Shown: positions 24,401-37,200 of the stretch, piece by piece
How positions within the stretch are numbered: position 1 is the stretch's first letter
How the letters are laid out: the number at the start of each line of letters is the position of its first letter
From: Sipunculus nudus
Lineage: Eukaryota; Annelida; Sipuncula; Golfingiida; Sipunculidae
DNA length: 64,000 nucleotides
Direction: 5' to 3'
Assembly: GCA_026874595.1 (NCBI GenBank)
Contig: CM049306.1
Location: 30,619,519-30,683,518 of the forward strand
The notes under the pieces: generated by a model
The model's database searches: none
What the model saw: only the letters and a program-made list of their open reading frames with translations
What the model was told of the DNA's origin: nothing
Position numbers and translations under genes: made by a program

Positions 24401-27400
24401 TGTGTATGGGTACAAACAAAAGCTTTAAGCTGAACTGTATACATTGCATGCTGTATCAAATACAGTATGATGCCAGAGTGGTCCATTTCTGTTCATATTG
24501 GAAAAGTATTAATTCATCTTTTGATCCATGTTTAAGAGTAACTCACTCAGGAAGGGTTTTCTTTCTAGTAATGGCAGACCATCACATTTGAAAATGGCAG
24601 GAGAGGGTATCGGTCACAGTCATGAGGTCATCAAGGGATAGGAGAGCTGTTGAGTGTTGGTTTTTGTTTCAGAAATGAAAAACTTCATTAATTAAAATGG
24701 CTAACTTTGATGCAGGATATGATACCACATCAGGATATGGTTTGATTTAATTTTGAGGCCAGCCTGGATGTAAATACAGGTGTTGGTGGAGGTATGTGCT
24801 CTTTGAGTGCTTTCTGTTTTAAAAATGAGGTCATAAGCGAAGTGTGTCATTTTACTTCCAGGTGCCAAGATGAATTTATTGAGGTAGTTCTGCAAGCTTT
24901 GTTGCATGCCCCAAAGTGTGCCAGGAACCAGTCAGATACAAACGGTCTAGTCAGACAGCCTTCAGGGTCAGCTAGTCATCTAAGGGTAAAGCAGAACAGT
25001 AAGTAATCTGACAGACAACTGCAGATCAGCATGTCAGCCGTGTGGTATAGAATGCTTGTAGAACTTTAAAATCCTGTTCACCTGTTGTATTTTGAGAATT
25101 TATGTGATTTCTGGCTTACTCTGGTTACATATTAACAAACTGTAGGTAATTTCTGCTAAAAAAAAGTCTTATAACAACCCTGTGACAAAGATTTGAACTT
25201 GTATATCTATAGGCTTTTGTTAAAGACAGTACAAGTGACCCATGTTGACAAACAGAAAAAGCATGTAACTGAAGGGGGTAGGAAGTAGCCTAGTGGATAT
25301 GGCGTTGGACTTCGGAGCTGAAGGTCCCTGGTTCAAGCCCCGCCGGTGCCTCAATGGCATAAAGGCGAAATCTTGTCATAGAACCTCAGAGATTCGCTCT
25401 AATGTTGTAACGACAGGTTTCTTCTGGATTATTCCTAACCCCGTGCATGTAAAACCTGAAATCCAGAAGGCTAAATAACAAACATATCATTCTTATTGTA
25501 TGGATATCTTCATCCTCATTTAAAATACAGTGCCAACAACAGGCCACGGACCTATCCTAAAAAAAAAATAAATGAAAGTGGTTGATTTGCACATGTATGA
25601 AACTTGAAAGGTCACCAGTTGTTGGTGGTGAGAATATATGAAGCAACACATTCTTTTGCCATTTGAAAAATGGGGGTTAGTCTGATTTGCCATGAGATGT
25701 CCTTGTTGGAGGTGTTGGACTACAACTGGAGGCTGTTTTTGTTGGCCCCTCACATTATAAACAAGTTGATATAAACAATGCAGATAGCCACTGCAAATTT
25801 GGGATCAGTGCTTATTTTGCATATTGCTATACGAGGTTCTAGGGATAGTCTTTATTAACAGATCATATATGTCAGTTATTGGAATAGGTCCCTTTAAGAA
25901 TTTATTTTAAGAATCATTACATATTGTTGCATGATGTTGGGCTTATTTGAGATACCAACTGAGTAATGAAACTGATTTATTAATCTACAATCATTCTTTT
26001 TTATATAAGTGTTATGATGAATTTTAATTAATAGAAAATAAAACCATCTTGCATATGATTAATTTCCTAAAATAATATAGTCTCTGCTTAATGTGACTTT
26101 CTGCTGATAAATGCATCATCTACTGGGTACGCTCCCGAGGCAGCGGAAATCTTGCGCTTCTAAAGAAGCAACTGATTTTCACGCTGCCAGCTTTGACCGT
26201 TTATGATATATTTAGACACCAGATGGCGGTTTATTGTCCACTGAAATAAATGTGCGTACGATGCGACAAGCAGCCAATCAGATGCCAATCAACAAACACT
26301 CGACAGGCATCCTGGCTCCTCCCATTGCGGCGCTTCAAGCGACGTTTGATGAGTTTCCGGTCGAATTTAAATTGCTCCCTCTGCATTCTCGCATCATCGA
26401 CTGATTCGATTATGACATTATGACTGTGTTAGCGACGCGTAGCCATGTATCTGTTGTCTGCAGAACTGAAACCAGCCAGCGAGGTGTGCACGCAGCCTTT
26501 GTTGTTACGTTTCCTTTGAATTACAGCTCACCGGCCGAGCATCCTATGTGCCCAAGGCCCTAAGCAAACCACGTCAGGGGCAATTCTCTCTGAGCCTGTG
26601 GCCTGTTTAGACGGTTACGCTGGGGGATGAACTGTCACTCAAAAAGAAATGAATATGATTGGCTCCGTGTATTCCTCGCTTGGCTTTGTCTTCCAGCACA
26701 AAGTTTCATCTGATTGGACAAAAATACAGTGCTCCCCTCTGGTGTTGCAAAGCAGGATATGAGGTCATAACAAACAGCGCCTTGCGATATAGGAAGTAGC
26801 CCTATAGGTAAAGCGCTGTGTAAAGAGAGTATCTACTGGGTTGAAATATGAAGATTTTTGCTTGGTGAGACATGTTTTTTTTGTGTAAATGTAAAATTAG
26901 CACTAAAATCAAGAATTGAAATAGGTTTTATCTTTTGCTCAAGATATCCTAAAGTGCAGTATTGTTTCTAAAGTACTTGTCTGTGTTGCTTTTGGTACAG
27001 ACATGCTACATAGATGACAGGTAAACTTGCAGTTATGTGAATGATTTTAGTGCTGTTACTACTTAACCATACACCGTGTAACACTACTGCGCATGTTTGT
27101 CAATCTACCTGGTGCACCCATGTCAGGTTGACTTCTTTAAGACAGGCTGATGCTGTGAGTGAAGTTACATAAAAACATTCAGATCATACCTGGACTGAAC
27201 AGCCGGTGTTTCCCCTTTATAAAACCCTCAGCAGCCAAGGCTTTCAAGCGATATCCTTCAGACAGAAGGGGGGGGGGGGGGGCATGCCCATCCAGTCCAA
27301 GTATGACCCACATGTTGTCATGAACTTAGGTTGTTTGAAGACTTGCTCTGTATATGTCACATGTCATGTGCATGCCAAAGCTCCAGTGGGGTATTCTGAT

Positions 27401-28251
27401 TTCAATATTTCCTACTGTTTTCTCTCCATAAGGCTATTTGGATTTAATATATTTAATATTTCTTTTTTTTTGCCCCAGATCAGTGCCATGAAGGAGACTC
27501 TTGTTTGCCCAGTGGCTGTGTATTACAGAAAGTCCTGTCAGCCCAGCAGCTGGATGACCTGGGCACAGCCAATGTCCACAAGCTGTACCAGGCAGTCATC
27601 CCCACAGGAAGGTGAGGCAGTGCTGCTGCAGTCATCAGTGCATAGGCTCATAAGATACTTTAGCATCTTTGAGTGTAATTATTACAAATGACAGAAAATG
27701 ATATATAGTGGATCCTCTTAATTAGAGAGGATACTAATCTTCAAGTTCACTGCTCAACAGGTCCCTATAAGGAGAGGTTCACTTTTATATTTATATTATA
27801 TTAACTGGCTTGTACTCTTACTGTCTATTGTCTTTGTATTGACCTGAGAATGGCATATCAGCCTGAGACACACATTTCTGAGGGACAATACTGCTGCCTG
27901 AAGGCCAGTAAGAGGGCAATACCTTACAAGTCATGGCATAATATTCTTATCAAAGGGACAATCATGTTATCAAAACACCAAGCTGTGTATAGTCACTCAA
28001 TTTTCACCAGAAAACACTTCAAAAGCACTGATATGCCTTCACCATTACACATTCAGAGTTCAACTTTTTGGTCAGTTTCATTCCCAGGTGGGGCATTGTA
28101 GAGAAAAGTGACATCAAACACTTTGATTCTTGTTGATTTCATCTGGGGTTATGAGTAATTGAGCACAGTAACATCACATGAAATTGTGATGAACATCCTC
28201 ATAATTGTATCCGCCAAAACAGAGTTTTGCGGATACTATGTTTTCAGCTGG

Positions 28252-28282
<31 letters not shown>

Positions 28283-31200
28283 GTAGGTGTCCGGAGAACT
28301 CCTCCGTAACCGCTGGGCGGAATTTTCCGAAACCCGGGATTATGTTCGGGTCACATGTGAACTGCTGCGCCCCGATTTTGTTTTGACCTCTGACCTTTCC
28401 TTTGCGCTCTGCGTCCGTTTGTGCGTCTGTTTCCACACATAAACCCACATATCTCGGGAACCGTTTGACCGATCAGGAAAATTTTTTTGCACAAATGTAG
28501 CCCTCGGAGAGCTTTATAACATACACCAAAAATGGTGGCGCCACCTGCAACCATGTTTGCACAGTGTCCATCTGTTCGTCTGCCTTGGGTTAAAATCACT
28601 CATATCTCTGCAGTGACTTGACTAATTCACCTGAAATTGGGCATGCGTAAACATCCTGGATAGCTTTTCTGATTTTATGACAGGTGGCGCCACCTACATT
28701 CACGTTTACGCTGCAGACATCCAAGCTCATATCTCGGGAACCGTTTGACCGATCAGGAAAATTTTTTTGCACAAATGTAGCCCTTGGAGAGCTTTATAAC
28801 ATACACCAAAAATGGTGGCGCCACCTGCAACCATGTTTGCACAGTGTCCATCTGTTCGTCTGCCTTGGGTTAAAATCACTCATATCTCTGCAGTGACTTG
28901 ACTAATTCATCTGAAATTGGGCATGCTTATACATCCTGGAAAGCTTTTCTGATTTTATGACAGGTGGCGCCACCTACATTCACGTTTACGCTGCAGACAT
29001 CCAAGCTCATATCTTGGGAACCGTTTGACCGATCAGGAAAATTCTTTTGCACAAATGTAGCCCTTGGAGAGCTTTATAACATACACCAAAAATGGTGGTG
29101 CTACCTGCAACCATGTTTGCACAGTGTCCATCTGTTTGTCTGCCTTGGGTTAAAATCACTCATATCTCTGCAGTGACTTGACTAATTTACCTGAAATTTG
29201 GCATGCGTATACATCCTGGATAGCTTTTCTGATTTTATGACAGGTGGCGCCACCTACATTCACGTTTACGCTGCAGACATCCAAGCTCATATCTCGGGAA
29301 CCGTTTGACCGATCAGGAAAATTTTTTTGCACAAATGTAGCCCTTGGAGAGCTTTATAACATACACCGAAAATGGTGGCACCACCTGCAACCATGTTTGC
29401 ACAGTGTACATCTGTTCGTCTGCCTTGGGTTAAAATCACTCATATCTCTGCAGTGGTTTGACTAATTCACCTGAAATTCGGCATGCTTATACATCCTGGA
29501 TAGCTTTTCTGATTTTATGACAGGTGGCGCCACCTACAATCAAGTTTACGCTGCAGACATCCAAGCTCATATCTAGGGAACCGTTTGACCGATTGGGCCA
29601 AAATTTTGCATGTGTATAAATCTCACATAGCTCTCTATCATATGCAAAACTGGTGGCGCCACCTGCAGCCATGTTTGCACAGCTCCCATCTGTTTGTCTC
29701 CCATGGGATAAAATCACTCATATCTCGGCAGTGGTTTGACATATCTGCCTAAAATTTTGCAAGTTTATACATCCCCGACAGCTCTCTTGATTTTATGACA
29801 GGTGGCGCCACCTGCATTCTAGTTTATGCAGCAGATATCCAAGCTCATATCTTGGGAACCGTTTGACCGATTGGGCCAAAGTTTTGCATGTGTATAGAGC
29901 TTTCTGGATTTTTTCGTAGGTAGCGCAACCTACATACACAATTTGGCTGCAGACATCCATGCTAATATGCAACACTTCACCCGTTCCACTCTGATTTAGG
30001 CGGATACAAGTAGTCGCTTGTCGACTACCCGTATTCTAGTTAGATATGGCAGTTTGAAGCCTCTATTATGTCAATAATCAGCTCAGTTTTGTGATCAATT
30101 ATCAATAAATATAGATATTGATTTGGCAAGAGACTTAGCAAAGTTTACTAGTCAAGCACACAAATTAATTTGTTATAGTTCCCGTGGCCCAAGTGGGTAA
30201 TAATATAGGAAGTTTGGACACTATACTTTGTCTCACTCTTATGCAGTGGACATGCAACACAGGAAACATGTCACCTGTGAGAGATTAAAATTTAATTGAA
30301 AAAAGGGTGCTAGAGGGAATCCAAACTGCGTCAAGTCTCATGAACAGCAAGAATATTCACATTTATGAACCAATTGTGCCATGGGATTGCTGCACCCTCT
30401 GTTGTTCATAGGGTAAACAACCGTGATTTTTTTCATGGTGCCTGTTAAATATGCCATTCTCAGTGTCTCTCCATGGCAGTGTCATGAAAGGCAGCTGCAT
30501 TTATTTTTGGTAAATTTCAGTAATAATTGTCATTACCATTACCTAAAAGCAATAAAAATAGAGCCCAAAATTATGGTATTTCTTTATTAAAATTGGGTTC
30601 ATTGAATGAAATTGATTCTTGAGTCTCATTGATTATCACATCATCCACCTGTATCAGTTGATATATAAATTAATCATGCCAGCCCTATTCATAATGCACA
30701 TAAATCCTGAAATCAAGAAAGATCATTATACATTATATCAACCTCTGCATTAAAATAACCAGGTTTGTTTGGAAATATTTCATCATCTGTTCCTCTCTTA
30801 ACAATCTTTGTCTTTCTCAAAAGTAATCAGATGTATTGTAAAATGAATAAAACAACTCCAGCTGTTGATATTAATTTGGTCTTGAATAATAAATCTTGCT
30901 TTATTTAATTGTTGTATATTGTGTAATTTTATCGTTCAGGTTGTTGCCTCTTGAAAATAGCAGCTCCTCAAACCCACCTGCAAGCTCAAACCTGGACAGT
31001 CGTGAAAAAAATACTGATCTGCACCTGGCTCTGCAGAAGGTAAACTCACCCTATAATACATATACTGTGGAAGTGGTTTATGTTAGCGGGGTTTTTAATT
31101 TTCGCGCCTTCATCATGAGCTAGATTTGCACTAAATTAAGAATTCTGTATTTCATACAACCTAGACAACTTAAGAACCCCCTCCCAATGGCTTTGAAGTA

Positions 31201-34200
31201 CGATTGAGATCAAGCCGTGATTGGTGTCAGCTCTGTTTCTTGTTCAGACTCAGCTGGCTGCTTCTAGTTAGTGTTCACAGTTGTTGTTGTTGAGAAATTC
31301 TACAACTTACTCAGAAGTCAAACAACGTCCCTGCATGTACCATTGCATCATCAAATGTGATTACTGTTGATTAATTTTCGTACTGTTTACACCTTGCGGT
31401 CACGGTACTCAGTCACCCATAGCATGTACACGGTCTGTAGGAGCTTGTTAGCTTTCTTTTATATAATGGTTCACAAATGTTTATAATTTGATTCAAAATA
31501 AATTACCTATACATACTGATCTGCATGAAAATTCGAACTGTGCTAATGCTGTAAAATGAAAAAAGCGCGAAAATTCCACCATTCACAGGGAGGGAATGGG
31601 GGGGTTTTTATTACGTAAACATAATTGTAAGCTGTATCTGTATTAATGAGAAAATAACAGATAAACCTTGGGGAGGGGATACCTAACTAGAACAGCGGGA
31701 AGGAGAAGAACATCACTGGAGCGAAGGAGCAGACGAAGATGTCTGGAGAACTGGAGGACTTCACCTGCAGTGATCACAGGGCCCAAGGAATAAAGGCCCG
31801 AATTTTGTAAAGTGACATCCTTCAGATAAAATCGGGTGAATGTAGAAGGAGATTTTCAATACCCTTTCTTGATGAGTTGGTTAGGGGAAATCCCCAAGAA
31901 AAGGGCCAAGGATGTAGAGATGGCCAGGACGTCATGAGCTTTGACGTAAAGTTGCTCCATTGTTGACGGAGAAGCAGATTCATAGGCTGAGACAATGGTA
32001 GCTCTTAGCCACGCACTAATGGTGATAGGGCTAATTTCTTTGTTCGAAGTAGTGATTTTCGTTGAAATAAACAATTTTTTGCGCCCCCCCCCCCCCCCCC
32101 CCCCCCGAATAGAATGAGTAGCTTTAAGATTGTAATGTAAAGCACGGACAGGGCAATTGGTGGCCCCGTACCGGTACTGACCCATAGGGAGGGCCGGAAC
32201 GTGCCAAGGTAACAGAGGATCGTCCAAATTTTTGTTCTTCCTATAAAAATCAGGAGGGAAATGTAAGGTGGCCAAACGAACCGTCAGACAGAGATCGAAC
32301 AAGAGGTAGGTCTCCCGCATCAGTGAGGGTGACCGAGTACCGCCCTGCCTGTTTATATATGCCACCACCGTGGTGTTGTCAGACATGACTAGGATGTGAC
32401 AGCCTAGTAAGAGGACCAACGGGAGATCGCGTGCAGACAGCGTGGAGTTCGAGGACATTGATATGAAGGAGGCGTTCCGACGGGGAACAGACGCCCGAGA
32501 CACAGAGGTCGGCCATATGGGCACCCCAACCGAGGAGGGACATGTTGGGGAACACTGTACAGTCGATCTCCTGAGAGAAAGGCACGCCCTGAAGGAGAAA
32601 GGGAAGGTCCAGCCAGGGACGAAGGGCCCGCCACGTGAGGTGAAACGGGAGGACCACGGGACGAACCAAATGCAGATGGAGAAGGCCGTGAGCTTGAAGG
32701 AGGGACTGAACCGGACGGAGATAGAGTTGTCCGAATAGAACGAAAGTGGCGGCCCAGTTGAGAGCGCCGTGAAGAGAAGCAGCAGCAGGAGAATCAATAC
32801 AGCAAGACGCGAGAAAGGAACAAATCTGCGCCCTGAGCTTCTGAACAAATTGCGCGGGAGAGATGCAGTCCCAGACGCAAATTTGAGAGCCACTCCAAGA
32901 AACTGTAGTGACTGGGTGGGAGTGAGCTGGGACTTCTCAGTATTGACAAGAAACCCAAGGTTCCGTAGTAAAGAGAGAACCCGGGAGCGGTGTTCCAGCA
33001 AGAGAGAGCGATTGGCTGCATGGACAAGCCTGTTGTCGAGGTAAGGGAGCACAGAGATGCTCTGGGAGTGGAGGTAATGAGTGACCGTGTGGACGAGCAT
33101 CGTAAAAATCCAGGGGGCCCCTTTGATCCCGAAAGGAAGGGCACGGAATTGATACACGCAGTTCTGGTAGGCGAACCGAAAAAATGGTTGGGACGACGGA
33201 TGGATTGGCACGTGAAAATACGCATCCATAAGGTCGATTTTGAACGCCCAATCTATCCGACGGATAATGAGGAGAACCACATGAAAATTGAACATCCGAA
33301 AGGGGGGTGGGGTGATGAATGAATTGAGGCCCTTTAGAACTATAATGAGGCGCCACCTCCCATGCGGCTTCGGAACCAGAAAGAGACGAGAATAAAACCC
33401 CTTGGTGGAAGGGGGAACTTCGAGAATCGCCCGCTTGTCTAGCATAGATTGAATTGCCTCCTCCAACGCGAGATGTTTGACCGGATCGGTGGGAGGCGGA
33501 GTGTAAAACGGGTGCAGTGTGATGGGAGGGTCGTGCATAAACGTAATACGGAACCCGAACTTGATTGTGCTGAGAACCAAAAGAAATGGATGCCGAGTCG
33601 AGCGCCAACTGGACTTAAGGAGTCATTTCTTGGTAGAACCTTGGCACGAGGAACGACAACGAAAAGGCTGTGAACAAACGGAACGGCCGGAAGGACGTAT
33701 GGAGCGGGGGCCCGACGAGTAGATGAGGGGGCCGAACTTGAAGGCCAAGTCAAAGGGATCAGGTAAGATGGGTGAGGCCCAGGAGCGGCCAAAAGGAGGC
33801 GGGCCTGCCGGTCGAACGATCCATCACACGGTCAAATAGGGGCGAAAGTTGTCTGCCAAACAGAAGAGAACCCATGAAAGGCTGAGCATAGAGCTCAGCC
33901 AATTCAGCCTGTTTGAGTTCAGGTTTAAGGGTACGTAACAAGTGGAGACAGGCCAAGCGGCGAAGTAAAATGCAGTTTTCGACTTGCTGCCAAATCACAT
34001 GCTGGAGCTTGGCACAGTCGTGCGTGGAAGCTTGCCATATATCATTGATAGTGGCCTGAACAGTGGAGATGGCGAGAAGGCTAGTGACAGCTTGTAAATC
34101 ATTAACCATCCCCGCCGCCTGACAGCCGAGCCCCTCTAAATCAGAAAGTTGATGGTCAGTAACATGGGCAGAGGAAGAAAATAAGATTTTCCATCCTCAA

Positions 34201-37200
34201 AAGGTTGTTCCAGGCCTGATTCGAGACGCATAGGCGCCAAAGGAACGTCTGGATGCGCCAGAAAAGGAAGCAACTGTTCAAAACAGGTCGCCCTGTACCC
34301 CCGGGAGTTCCAGAGGGTGCCGGGAGACCACGCCTTAGTTGACCTGGGGGGCACCGGTAGTGGTAGAGATCGAACCAGATACGGCGGTGTGATGCTCGCG
34401 TAAAAGGTGACAGTATTGTCTGTGAACTCCATACACACCGGGGGTGTGGAGGAGGGTGACTGAAGGCGGCCAGATTCAAATAGAATCCGGAAACCGACGC
34501 CGGGGAAGGCCGAGGCTGGAGGTGGCGGAACTTAGGGCCAGCAGGTTGAGCCGCCTGCGTGGCCATAGCAACGAGGTCCAGCAGCACAGATTTGCGTGCC
34601 CGCCAAGCCTGGCACTGGAGGGGGACCACCGACCACTGGTCAGTAACCAGGGCGGGATTTGCAACAGAAGATGAAGGTGATGCCTGAGAACCCCTGGAAG
34701 CAGGATCTAGAGAATCCCGGGGAGCTGGAACAACCGGAGGCTGTAAAAAAGAAGCCGAGGGTCGGCAAGAAGCAGGATCGAGCAGAGAAGCCGCAGGAGC
34801 CGGGGCCGCAGGCGGAACAGCAACTGGAGTCTGAAACGGCCGGGCGGCCAGGAACCGCAGAACGCCCATCCAGAGCTCCGGGAGTCGCAGCAAGCGGGGG
34901 CGGCTGAAAGGAAGTGGAAGGATGAGGGCTGGAAATACCTACCTCAGCTCCAGGAAGCCCAGTGGAACCCAGGGGTACAGCAACAGCAGGCTCAGGGGAC
35001 AAAGAAGGAAGCCAGTGGGGGTCCGGAGGGGAGGACAGCAGTCGAGGTGAGAGGACCAGGGGAGCCGGGGAGGCAACTGGAGGAACGGACGCGGGTCTAG
35101 ACGAATCGTCTAGATCTGACATGAGGGAAGAGCAAAAACGGGATAGCTTGCTCAGAATAGTGTAAGCTGAAGACAGGTCCCAAGGAGGAGCTGATGTAAC
35201 AGGAGAAGACTTCCGCTTACGGGAAAGTGAGAGTAATGATTTGGCAGTAGATACTACCGGGGATGTAACATGACAGGTGGGAATGGAAGTGGAACGTAAC
35301 ACCGAAGTGTTGCCGTCACCCATGGTAGGATCCCCCCCCCCCCAACCCGGCTGACAATGGCACCAGACAAAGGTACAGAGGATGGGAGACCCCAACTACT
35401 GGGGAATGAGACCATGTGTGAAACATGGCCCATTTGTCAGATGACAACGTCTGACAGTAGAAATGGGGATCAGCCGGGCCCCGGCAAGAATCATTTTGGG
35501 ACCGGCACATAAAACAACTGGGGTGTGAATCCCATGCAGGGATTAAGGAACCACAAGAGGAACAATATGAGGGGTTCTCCATGGCGGGAAGGGAAAACAA
35601 GTCTATGTACAGGTCAGTTGGCAAACCTTTTAAGTACAAACCCAACAGTGGACGAACTCGCAGAGTCTAAACGTCCTTCATGGCGAATGCCAGAAGAAAA
35701 AGTGATTACAGGAAACGGAAGTGTGACCTAGATACACGGGAACGAGGCAGGGTGGGCGATAATTGGCCCAATAAGGGAAAATTTTCGGTTGGCTTACTCT
35801 GGCGTATAAACCTTAACAGAGAAAATTCTCATTAATACAGAAACAGCTCACAATTATGTTTACGTAATAAAACTGTGTTTTACACAAAGGTTACATAATT
35901 TGTTAGGAGACACACATGCTGTGATATTTTCGGAAACCTGACATACAATAAAACTTTTAACAATTTCTACACTTGACTTGTGTTGATTTTGAAGGCTGTA
36001 GGTTATGGTGGAATTTAGATATATTATGATTAAATTAAACCAGCTTGTGTTGGACTTTTGATGTGTCAAGCTTTTGTTTGACGGTCCCCTTTACATATAC
36101 AGAGTGATGGGTTACTTCATTTTGCTTAATAAAATGTAAGGGCATTATGGTAAAGACTTGTATTTGTCACTATATATAAGTTTTTAGCTCAGCTGACTGA
36201 AAATCATCTGAGCTATATAGTGATGGGTCTTTGTCTTTTGTCCTTCCGCACAGCCGGCTGTTAGCATGGCACAAATTGTAACCCTTAGACCTAGAAATTT
36301 CTTGACATCCATAGAGGACCATGAAAAATCTCCATGGAAACCAAAATTAGGTCACTGTGACCTATATTCTTTGAGTTCTCGGGCTTTTTTTACACCCCCA
36401 AGAAATTATTCTTTTTCCAGTAATTTTTTATACAGAAGCTGCAGTATCTCAATAATCAATGCATGAAATACCTTGAAACCTTGCATGAATATTGATCATT
36501 AGTAGTTTAATCAATTTCTGAAGACTGGTGGTACCAATTGTATTTTCTCTACTTTTCATGAATTTTTTCCTATACTTTTTAAACTATCAAATGACAGCAA
36601 TCATTGCGTAATCTCAGCCGTAGTTTCATCTAGTGTCCTGAAACCTGGAACGCTTATTGGTCATGACTATTTTTATAAGTTCATAAAGCCTGATGGCACC
36701 ACCTTTATTTTTGTATTTTTTTTACCCTATTAAGTCCATATTGTGTAAAGTTATGGGCCTGAACATAACGCACTAACCTTAAATTTTGCCCAACTTTGAC
36801 CATGGCACGTTTTTTTCTTGTAAGTATGGTTGATTTAATTTTTCACAGCATGTAAATGTAAGTATTTATTCTGTTTAAATCTGATATTTGAAAATAAAAG
36901 CTAAAACATTAGGCTAGTTATTGAATTTTTTTAGGCTCTATTATATTTATTTGCATTGTCCAGTTGGGAAGTTAATATTTGTTCTGTATGTACAGTGGAG
37001 GGCCATTCATCTGAACACTTTTTATCAAAAAAAGGATTATCAGTAATTGAAACTTTGGAACCCAAGTTATGACCTTTTATCCGATTTTTTTACAAATGTA
37101 AATTTGGCCATCTGAAAATAATATTGATTGCAGAGATTGTGGCATGTACATTGACTCCTAGTCCCAGTTCATCAGTAAATACAGCACCAGTTGAGGAGCT

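Larger units (their letters stand above)
31576..35873 (-). mobile_element. DIRS-type retrotransposon, copy 2 (antisense, 3'-truncated)
   Basis: On the minus strand it runs from a left terminal repeat (35873 down to ~35700), through gag and RT/RNase H, to the recombinase C-terminus and part of the internal complementary region (31576-31650), where it breaks off; the right terminal repeat is missing. It is clearly the same family as copy 1: terminal repeat, gag block, RT and 3' UTR all match. It lies in IPPK intron 12, 536 bp after exon 12, in antisense. Confidence 0.88.

Noticed and set aside
25281-25360. A possible tRNA gene
   Set aside because: A and B boxes are present, but there is no complementary acceptor stem or plausible anticodon arm, and the sequence continues into a SINE body.
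27206-27691. A 161-codon open frame covering IPPK exon 11
   Set aside because: It reads the exon in a different frame and includes a poly-G tract and intron sequence. The spliced frame matches IPPK.
28254-28283. The (GCC)n run as a CpG-island promoter
   Set aside because: It is part of the 5' end of the family D element; a similar patch occurs in copy 2 at 62226-62250.
28684-29465. Three tandem ~70-residue open frames with nearly identical sequence
   Set aside because: They recur exactly with the 280-bp satellite unit of a non-autonomous element and show no start context or family. They are by-products of the repeat.
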